Shown here one piece after another: positions 1 through 4,639 of a DNA stretch of 6,107 nt. The position numbers and the translations under genes were made by a program. Under the pieces are notes generated by a model. The model worked only from the letters and a program-made list of their open reading frames with translations. It did no database searches and was not told the origin of the DNA. Source of the stretch: Actinomycetes bacterium (GTDB lineage: Bacteria > Actinomycetota > Acidimicrobiia > Acidimicrobiales > RAAP-2). The number at the start of each line of letters is the position of its first letter. The stretch's first letter is position 1. The DNA lies in the NCBI GenBank assembly GCA_021799915.1, contig JAJYZN010000163.1, positions 1 to 6,107 of the forward strand, given 5' to 3'.

Positions 1-1
1 G

Positions 2-1066
2 ATCCCCGACCAGGGTGCGGCCGCGAGCCTGCTCGCCCGTCCTACGTGGCTGTGGGGTGCCGAGCACGGTATCAACGAGCATCGGGTTGCCGTCGGGAAC
101 GAGAAGATCTACACCTCCCTCGATCCAGCGACTCAGCCAAATGGGCTCATCGGGATGGACCTGGTCCGTCTGGCATTGGAGCGTTCTTCTTCGGCCGACG
201 AAGCGTTGGAGATCGTCACCGGTCTTCTGAGCGAGCTCGGGCAGGGAGGGATCGGCGACGCCGCCCACCACGAAGCGTATTTTTCGTCCTTCCTTCTCGC
301 CGATCCGCGAGCAGCCTGGGTGCTCGAGACGGCTGGGCGTTCCTGGGCGGCCAAGCCCGTCCATCGGTCGGCAGCGATCAGCAACCGGATCTCCCTCCGA
401 TCGGATTGGACGCGGGCGTCGGCTGACTTGGCGCCTGGTGACGACTTCGATCTCTTCCGTCTTCCCGAGCAGCTCACCGGAGATGCCGACATCCGTCTGG
501 AAGCTGCGACGACGTTCCTGGACGACCACCCATTCCCTCACCTCACCCCCGGTGCAGTCGCGGCGCATCTGCGAGACCATGGGCATGGCCCATGGGGCGA
601 GCCGGGATCCGGCGGCCCTCCGGATCCTCCGCCGGCCGAACTGCGGGCCGACTTCACCGGGATCTCGACCTGCATGCACGTGCGCGGGTACATGGCGACC
701 ACTTCGTCGATGGTCGCTCTGCTCCCAGCCGAACCGGATCGCCCCCTGCAGGCTTGGGTGGCGCCCGGGAGCCCATGCGTGAGCGTGTACGTCCCCGTGC
801 TTCTCTCGGGCATCGATGGCGGTGCCGGAGTCACCGCTCAGCTCCATGACGAGACGCTCTGGCATCGTTTCGAGAAACTTCGTCATCTCGTCGAGATGGA
901 TCCCGAGCGGATCTACGAGCTCCGCCAAGCGCTCGATCCCATCGAAGAGGACCTCTGGGATGAAGCTGCCTCGCTGGTCGACCACCAGGATCGCTGGTCG
1001 GTGGCTGCCGAGGGCTGGGGCCGCCGTGTCGCTTGCGCCGCAGAGCAGCTCACGCGCGACCTCTGA
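2..1066 (+). CDS. Secernin / peptidase C69-family protein, C-terminal part (5' end outside window)
   Basis: The frame is open from base 2 to a TGA at 1064-1066, giving 354 visible residues, so the start lies upstream. The visible part begins inside the protein with a family-typical WLWGAEHGINEHRVAVGNE block (residues 16-34), followed by GLIGMDLVRLALER (48-61), a SSFLLADPRAAWVLETAGR stretch (95-113), SNRISL (127-132), CMHVRGYMATTSSMVALL (224-241) and WVAPGSPCVSVYVP (252-264). This order is that of secernins, members of the N-terminal-nucleophile C69 peptidase group. The processed N-terminal cysteine expected as nucleophile would lie upstream of the window, so catalytic competence cannot be judged. 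Full family members are about 400 residues, so roughly 50-60 residues are missing. An ATG at 155 in this frame is internal, because the conserved WGAE/NE block lies before it. Substrate is unknown for bacterial members; hydrolase/amidase activity is inferred from the fold. The FAH gene follows on the same strand after 53 bp. Confidence 0.85.
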   Translation: MPDQGAAASLLARPTWLWGAEHGINEHRVAVGNEKIYTSLDPATQPNGLIGMDLVRLALERSSSADEALEIVTGLLSELGQGGIGDAAHHEAYFSSFLLADPRAAWVLETAGRSWAAKPVHRSAAISNRISLRSDWTRASADLAPGDDFDLFRLPEQLTGDADIRLEAATTFLDDHPFPHLTPGAVAAHLRDHGHGPWGEPGSGGPPDPPPAELRADFTGISTCMHVRGYMATTSSMVALLPAEPDRPLQAWVAPGSPCVSVYVPVLLSGIDGGAGVTAQLHDETLWHRFEKLRHLVEMDPERIYELRQALDPIEEDLWDEAASLVDHQDRWSVAAEGWGRRVACAAEQLTRDL

Positions 1067-1106
1067 CGCCTCCCAGGCCGGCCGGGACCATGGCGCCGCG
1101 CACCGG

Positions 1107-1112
1107 TAGATT
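1107..1112 (+). promoter_or_regulatory. Candidate -10 element (TAGATT) for leaderless FAH gene
   Basis: TAGATT fits TANNNT and ends exactly 7 nt before the ATG at 1120. There is no purine-rich Shine-Dalgarno sequence between them. With transcription starting 7-8 nt after the hexamer, the mRNA would begin at the start codon. No convincing -35 is visible (GGGACC at 1084-1089). The same geometry recurs at 2484 (-) and 3098 (+). Confidence 0.55.
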
Positions 1113-1119
1113 CACGGGT

Positions 1120-2025
1120 ATGCGCTTGGCCAGTTTCATCCCCCCGCCGGGTTTCGCGACCCCTCCAGGTGACGGCGTCGCCGATCCCGCACCTCGGACC
1201 GGGGTCGTGACCACAGAAGGTGCGACGCTGGTGGATCTCACCGACCCCAGCGTCGGGCTACCCGGGGACATGGCAGCGCTTCTCCAAGCTGGTCCCAATG
1301 CCCTGGAGGCAGCGCGAGCGGCACCACGTTCGAGTGCCCGGCGCTTTGCTCTCGGCGAAGTGCGTCTCCTGGCTCCGGTTCCCGTGCCGCCCAAGTTCCT
1401 CGCGATCGGCATGAACTACCGAGCCCACGTTGCCGAGATGGGACGCGAGCCCCCGGCCCACCAGTACTGGTTCAACAAGCAGCGCACGTGCGTGGTCGGA
1501 CCCGGCCATCCGATCGTGGTGCCGACGGTCTCGGAGCAGGTGGACTACGAAGGTGAGCTCGGCGTGGTGATCGGTCGCCGGGCCAAGGGGGTACCGGCGT
1601 CACGGTGGTCGGAAGTCGTCGCCGGGTTTACCGTCGTGAACGACGTGAGCGTGCGCGACTTCCAGGCTCTCTCGCCCACGTTCACGCTCGGGAAATCCTT
1701 CGACACCCACGGACCGACGGGTCCATTCGTGGTCAGCGTCGACGAGATCGGAGATCCGTCCGCGCTCGGCGTGCGGACCTGGGTCAATACAGAGCTTCGG
1801 CAGGACTCCTCCACCGCCGATCTGATCTTCACCATCCCAGAGATGATCGAGTGCCTCACCACCGCGTTCACGCTTGAGCCCGGGGACATCCTGGCCACCG
1901 GCACTCCGTCAGGAGTGGGGGCGGGAAGCAGCCCGCCCCGCTGGCTCCGTCCGGGGGACACGGTGAGGATCGCGGTCGAAGGGGTCGGCGACTTGGAGAA
2001 CCCGGTAGAGGCCGAGGTCGCCTGA
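1120..2025 (+). CDS. Fumarylacetoacetate hydrolase (FAH) family enzyme
   Basis: A 301-residue cytosolic FAH-superfamily enzyme. The N-terminal ~85 residues form a small variable domain. The catalytic domain starts at PKFLAIGMNYRAHVAEMG (91-108), continues through VDYEGELGVVIG (141-152), GFTVVNDVSVRDFQ (169-182) and LGKSFDTHGPTGPFVV (190-205), and ends with TAFTLEPGDILATGTPSGVG (248-267). Expected metal ligands are E144, E146 and D175; H103/E106 form the likely catalytic dyad, and K192 the conserved lysine. Recalled spacing in human FAHD1 (H30, E33, E71, E73, D102) is the same, so an acylpyruvase, oxaloacetate decarboxylase or 2-hydroxyhepta-2,4-dienedioate isomerase-type reaction is likely; the substrate is not determined. 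The ATG at 1120 is preferred over an in-frame ATG at 1090 because MRLASF is the usual family N-terminus and a TANNNT lies 7 nt upstream. It converges with the VOC gene, 9 bp between stops. Confidence 0.93.
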   Translation: MRLASFIPPPGFATPPGDGVADPAPRTGVVTTEGATLVDLTDPSVGLPGDMAALLQAGPNALEAARAAPRSSARRFALGEVRLLAPVPVPPKFLAIGMNYRAHVAEMGREPPAHQYWFNKQRTCVVGPGHPIVVPTVSEQVDYEGELGVVIGRRAKGVPASRWSEVVAGFTVVNDVSVRDFQALSPTFTLGKSFDTHGPTGPFVVSVDEIGDPSALGVRTWVNTELRQDSSTADLIFTIPEMIECLTTAFTLEPGDILATGTPSGVGAGSSPPRWLRPGDTVRIAVEGVGDLENPVEAEVA

Positions 2026-2046
2026 ACGCTCCGGTCAGTCGCCGAC
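1984..2046. repeat. 10-bp inverted repeat spanning a convergent gene junction
   Basis: GTCGGCGACT at 1984-1993 is the exact reverse complement of AGTCGCCGAC at 2037-2046, with 43 nt between the arms. The repeat brackets the two facing stop codons of the FAH and VOC genes. There is no T tract on either strand and the loop is long, so a function as a bidirectional terminator is only a possibility. Confidence 0.3.
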
Positions 2047-2484
2047 GGCCGCGTCACCATCCGGCGGGCCTGCGATCGGTACCGAGGGAACCTGGCTCCG
2101 CCACGACAGCTCGAGCTGGATGTGGTCGGGATCTCTGAGGACGAGCACGGCTCCGAACGGAGTGTCGGCGATCGGAGAGTGCTCCACGTGGTGGTCGGAC
2201 AGATGGCGTTCCCACACCTCGAGCTCAGCCCGGTCGGCTACCCCGAACGACACGTGGTCCAACCCGGTCCGAGTCTCGTCGAACCTGGCGGTGGCAGCCC
2301 CGTGGTGGCGCCGAAGGCTCAGGAGCAGGCCGGAGCTCGGCTCGAAAAGGATGACCGAGTCGAAATGGGCCCGACGCTCGTCGTGGATCCGTTCGAAACC
2401 GAAGATCTCGCGGTACCAGAGGTCGCTGACGTCGAGATTGCGGACCGAGAGGCTGACGTGGGCCACTCCGGCGAGCTTGGGCAC
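2035..2484 (-). CDS. VOC-family (glyoxalase/extradiol dioxygenase fold) protein
   Basis: A 149-residue single-module VOC protein read from a GTG at 2484. Two beta-alpha-beta-beta-beta halves are recognisable: KLAGVAHVSLSVRNLDVSDLWYREIFGFE (3-31) opens the first, and GLDHVSFGVADRAELEVWERHL (74-95) the second, which ends in RDPDHIQLELSW (117-128). H9, H77 and E125 occupy three of the four usual metal-ligand positions. The fourth, normally near the end of strand four of the first half (around residues 55-60, LLLSLRRH), is not an evident acid. The tail after 128 is a short disordered-looking P/G/A/D segment. The GTG start removes a long, non-family upstream extension of the open frame and has TACATT 7 nt upstream. 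Members catalyse lyase, isomerase, dioxygenase or resistance reactions; the substrate cannot be assigned. It is divergent from the Nfu gene (160 bp apart) and convergent with FAH. Confidence 0.85.
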   Translation of the reverse strand: MPKLAGVAHVSLSVRNLDVSDLWYREIFGFERIHDERRAHFDSVILFEPSSGLLLSLRRHHGAATARFDETRTGLDHVSFGVADRAELEVWERHLSDHHVEHSPIADTPFGAVLVLRDPDHIQLELSWRSQVPSVPIAGPPDGDAAVGD

Positions 2485-2491
2485 GAGGCCA

Positions 2492-2497
2492 AATGTA
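2492..2497 (-). promoter_or_regulatory. Candidate -10 element (TACATT) for leaderless VOC gene
   Basis: On the minus strand TACATT is followed by exactly 7 nt (TGGCCTC) and then the GTG start at 2484. No Shine-Dalgarno sequence fits in that space. The placement supports both the GTG start and leaderless transcription. No clear -35 hexamer is seen. Confidence 0.55.
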
Positions 2498-2634
2498 GAT
2501 CCTGGGCAGGTCGACCGCGGCTGCAAGGTCGCATTCCTCTGTTTGGCTCCTCCGGGCGGCACGCGCCGTCGCAGCGCACGGCAGAATGGGGGAAGGACGC
2601 GCGGCATCTGCCGGGCGGCCACAACGGTGACTGC

Positions 2635-2640
2635 GAGGAG
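2635..2640 (+). promoter_or_regulatory. Ribosome binding site GAGGAG for nfu-type gene
   Basis: GAGGAG ends 4 nt before the ATG at 2645. It is the only clear Shine-Dalgarno sequence placed at a gene start in this window and it decides the start, because the same frame stays open for 525 nt further upstream across the antisense VOC gene. The promoter itself was not identified in the 160-bp divergent gap. Confidence 0.6.
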
Positions 2641-2644
2641 CACG

Positions 2645-3025
2645 ATGGACGGGAGCAGGGACGAGGTTCCGGCAGAGAGCACGCCGGAGCGCACGCCGGA
2701 GAGCCCGGCGCTGGACGACGAGGAGCGTGCCGAGCGCCTCGGGCAGCTTCGAGCCCTTGTCGAGCTGATGAGGCCTTCGGTCCAGGCTGATGGGGGGGAC
2801 CTGGTGCTGGTGAGCGCCGATGTGGAGGCCGGTGTCGTCGAGGTCCAGCTGCAAGGGGCGTGCAGCTCGTGCGCGATCAGCTCGGCCACCCTCCAAGACG
2901 GCGTGGAGCGGATCTTGACCCAGCGCCTCCCGTGGGTACGCGAGGTCATCGGGGGATTGGACGAGTCGATGGACCCGCTCGAGAGTGCGTCGCTTGGTCA
3001 GGGAGGGTACCGGCCGCGGTATTGA
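2645..3025 (+). CDS. NifU C-terminal-domain (Nfu-type) iron-sulfur cluster carrier
   Basis: A 126-residue protein. The first ~25 residues are acidic and proline-rich and probably disordered. The rest is one Nfu domain: LGQLRALVELMRPSVQADGGDLVLVSAD (32-59), VVEVQLQGACSSCAISSATLQDGVERIL (64-91) and PWVREVIG (96-103). The C73-x-x-C76 pair in GACSSC is the family's cluster-binding motif; two subunits bridge one [4Fe-4S] cluster and pass it to apo-enzymes in the cytosol. There is no NifU scaffold (IscU-like) domain and no degenerate A-type or rhodanese domain, so this is the stand-alone form. The start is set by GAGGAG at 2635-2640. It is not in an obvious Fe-S assembly operon: the neighbours are a divergent VOC gene and, 72 bp downstream, the small ORF and MFS transporter, which seem to have their own promoter. 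Confidence 0.93.
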   Translation: MDGSRDEVPAESTPERTPESPALDDEERAERLGQLRALVELMRPSVQADGGDLVLVSADVEAGVVEVQLQGACSSCAISSATLQDGVERILTQRLPWVREVIGGLDESMDPLESASLGQGGYRPRY

Positions 3026-3084
3026 TCGCCATGGCTCCCGGGACGGGGAACGGTTGGCAGGAACCTCAGTACGAAAAAGCCATC

Positions 3085-3090
3085 TAGCGT
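3085..3090 (+). promoter_or_regulatory. Candidate -10 element (TAGCGT) for leaderless small ORF and MFS gene
   Basis: TAGCGT fits TANNNT and is followed by exactly 7 nt (GACGCTC) and an ATG at 3098. No Shine-Dalgarno sequence precedes that ATG. There is no standard -35 at 16-18 bp spacing; GGAAC at 3060-3064 and TTGGCA at 3054-3059 lie in the neighbourhood but at imperfect distances. This would be the promoter of the small ORF plus transporter unit. Confidence 0.5.
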
Positions 3091-3097
3091 GACGCTC

Positions 3098-3229
3098 ATG
3101 TCCAGGGTCGGTCCCGACACCCTCGTTTGCCGCTCGGCGGCGTCGGTGGCGGGGGAGCGTCAGGAGGAAGACGAGGCCTTCGCGCCGGTCGGGCGATTGA
3201 CCGGCGGGCGATTGACCGGCGGGCGATGA
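3098..3229 (+). CDS. Small leaderless ORF (43 aa) overlapping the MFS start by ATGA
   Basis: An ATG at 3098 opens a 43-codon frame closed by TGA at 3227-3229; the last four bases ATGA (3226-3229) also hold the ATG of the MFS gene, the classic arrangement for translational coupling. No SD precedes it, but TAGCGT sits 7 nt upstream, as at two other starts here. About 36 of its 43 codons end in G or C, which fits coding use in this genome. The product is polar: a neutral N-terminal half with one Cys (C11), an acidic patch ERQEEDE (20-26) and a repeated basic tail GRLTGGRLTGGR (32-43). It has no TM segment, and I recognise no family. It may be a regulatory leader ORF for the transporter or a small protein. 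The alternative is that the MFS starts further upstream in its own frame at a TTG (3127) and this frame is spurious. Confidence 0.45.
   Translation: MSRVGPDTLVCRSAASVAGERQEEDEAFAPVGRLTGGRLTGGR
3191..3226 (+). repeat. 15-bp direct tandem repeat, about 2.4 copies
   Basis: GGGCGATTGACCGGC occurs at 3191-3205 and again, without change, at 3206-3220, followed by a third partial copy GGGCGA (3221-3226) that runs into the MFS ATG. The unit is a multiple of three, so it encodes GRLTG repeats in the small ORF without a frameshift. Exact identity suggests recent slippage or duplication. Confidence 0.9.
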
Positions 3230-4545
3230 GCCCGATGCGAGGCGCGCTGCACCGGACCTTCCAGGCGGTGAAAGTGCGCAACTTCCGTCTGTACTTCACC
3301 GGGCAGGCAATCTCGGTGTCAGGGACCTGGATGCAGACCGTCGCTCTCAGTCTCCTCGTGCTGTCGCGCCAGGTGGGTGGGACCGGCGTCGACGTCGGCG
3401 TCGTGACCGCCCTGCAGTTCCTCCCGATGCTCCTCTTCGGGAGCTGGGGTGGGCTGGTCGCAGATCGTTTCGACAAGCGCAAGCTGCTGTTCATCACCCA
3501 GTCGTCGGCAGGCGTGCTCGCGTTGGCGCTGGGCATGCTCACCGTCTTCGGCGCAGTGAACCTCATCGATCTCTACGTGCTGTCCACCTTGCTCGGTGTC
3601 GTCAACCTGTTCGACAATCCGGCCCGGCAGACGTTCGTCTCCGAGATGGTGGGCCGTGAGCTGATGCCGAACGCCATCAGCTTGAACAGCGTCCTCATGA
3701 ACTCGGCCCGGGTCATCGGCCCAGCCGTCGGCGGCGTGCTCATCTACGCAACCGGCTTCGCTGCATGCTTCCTGGTGAACGCCGCGACGTACCTGGCCGT
3801 CATCGTGGCCCTGTACCTCATGCGCCCCTCCGAGCTCTACCGGATCCCTACGGTGGAGCGGGCGAAGGGCCAGGTGCGCGAGGGCCTGCGCTACGTCTGG
3901 TCGACGCCGTCCCTACGGGACCCGCTCCTGGTCATGGCGGTCGTCGGGATATTCGCGTTCAACTTCACGACGACGCTCCCGCTGCTCGCGAAATTCACCT
4001 TTCACGGCGGTGCCGGGACCTACAGCATGCTGACGGTGGCGATGGGAGCGGGCGCCGTGGTCGGCGGCCTGGTGGTCGCCCATCGCAGCCGACCCTCGGC
4101 CGCGCTCTTGAGCGGCATCGGTCTCGCCTTTGGGATCATGATCCTCGCGGTTGCCACCGCGCCGACGCAAGCAGTCGCAGTCGTGGCCCTCGTCTTCATG
4201 GGCTTTTTCAGCATCTCGTTCATCGCCACCGCAAACTCCACGCTCCAGCTCCGGTCTGATCCGTCGATGCGCGGCCGGGTGATGGCCCTCTACGCAATTG
4301 CGTTTCTCGGGAGCACGCCCATCGGCGCACCCCTCGTCGGCTGGATCAGCGATGCGAGCAGTCCTCGCCTTGCCCTGGCGATCGGAGGCGTGGCCACCCT
4401 GGCGGCATCCGCGCCTTTGGCGGTGCGAGCGTTTCGGCGGCGGTCCGCAGGCCCACTTCCTACGGGAGTTGGGAATGCCGTCCCTGGCGGTCCCTCAGGT
4501 CCGCCGGCCTCGGGCACCCCACCGGTCGCGATCGGCGACGGCTGA
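3226..4545 (+). CDS. Major facilitator superfamily transporter, EntS/MFS_3-like exporter
   Basis: A 439-residue inner-membrane protein with about 12 hydrophobic helices. The N-terminus VRNFRLYFTGQAISVSGTWMQTVA (17-40) is typical of the MFS_3/EntS-like (DHA3) exporters. Motif A between TM2 and TM3 is GGLVADRFDKRKLL (75-88) with D80 and R81. NPARQTFVSEMV (131-142) and SARVIGPAVGGVLIY (160-174) follow in the first half. A hydrophilic central loop (about 200-230) separates the halves, and the C half has MRGRVMALYAIAFLGSTPIGAPLVGWISD (348-376). A proline/glycine-rich tail (about 404-439) follows the last helix. These proteins use proton motive force to expel small molecules such as siderophores or drugs; the substrate is unknown here. 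The start at 3226 (or an in-frame ATG at 3235) lacks an SD; translation is probably coupled to the overlapping small ORF. Confidence 0.92.
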   Translation: MSPMRGALHRTFQAVKVRNFRLYFTGQAISVSGTWMQTVALSLLVLSRQVGGTGVDVGVVTALQFLPMLLFGSWGGLVADRFDKRKLLFITQSSAGVLALALGMLTVFGAVNLIDLYVLSTLLGVVNLFDNPARQTFVSEMVGRELMPNAISLNSVLMNSARVIGPAVGGVLIYATGFAACFLVNAATYLAVIVALYLMRPSELYRIPTVERAKGQVREGLRYVWSTPSLRDPLLVMAVVGIFAFNFTTTLPLLAKFTFHGGAGTYSMLTVAMGAGAVVGGLVVAHRSRPSAALLSGIGLAFGIMILAVATAPTQAVAVVALVFMGFFSISFIATANSTLQLRSDPSMRGRVMALYAIAFLGSTPIGAPLVGWISDASSPRLALAIGGVATLAASAPLAVRAFRRRSAGPLPTGVGNAVPGGPSGPPASGTPPVAIGDG

Positions 4546-4565
4546 GCACTGGGGCCGTCGGGCGT

Positions 4566-4628
4566 AGTCCGCGCAGTCCGCGCAGCCCCTGCAGCCCCTG
4601 CAGCCCGTGGCCCGCGTGGCCCGCGTGG
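4566..4628. repeat. Degenerate 9-bp tandem repeat between convergent genes
   Basis: Seven 9-bp units run without a break: AGTCCGCGC (twice), AGCCCCTGC (twice), AGCCCGTGG, CCCGCGTGG (twice). Neighbouring units are identical in pairs and drift along the array, as in a minisatellite that grows by local duplication. It fills most of the 94-bp gap between the MFS and acyl-CoA dehydrogenase stops. It has no T tract, and I see no strong intrinsic terminator here. Confidence 0.85.
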
Positions 4629-4639
4629 CCCAACCAGCT

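Noticed and set aside
1033..1119. FAH gene start upstream (GTG 1033 or ATG 1090)
   Set aside because: 1033 overlaps the secernin-family gene; the ATG at 1120 gives the family-like MRLASF N-terminus and has TAGATT exactly 7 nt before it.
1120..2484. FAH plus VOC genes as a meta-cleavage pathway operon
   Set aside because: The two genes are convergent on opposite strands, each with its own promoter-like site, and no other ring-cleavage gene is present.
2120..2644. Plus-strand open frame continuous with the Nfu gene, extending its N-terminus by 175 residues
   Set aside because: It runs antisense to the well-supported VOC gene, its sequence is low-complexity and Arg/Ser-rich, and a GAGGAG-ATG at 2635-2647 gives a family-sized Nfu protein.
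2485..2949. N-terminal extension of the VOC frame on the minus strand
   Set aside because: It lies antisense to the Nfu coding sequence and has no family similarity; the VOC domain starts directly after the GTG at 2484, which has a well-placed TANNNT.
3127..3225. Transporter start at an upstream TTG adding 33 residues
   Set aside because: The added residues are Gly/Arg-rich and repeat-derived, unlike any MFS N-terminus, there is no SD before the TTG, and G/C at third positions favours the small-ORF frame in this stretch.
4566..4628. CRISPR-like array
   Set aside because: Units are 9 bp, contiguous and without spacers.
4546..4639. Intrinsic terminator between the convergent MFS and acyl-CoA dehydrogenase genes
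   Set aside because: Only repeat-based weak self-complementarity (CTGCAG units) and no T tract on either strand; reported as a tandem repeat instead.
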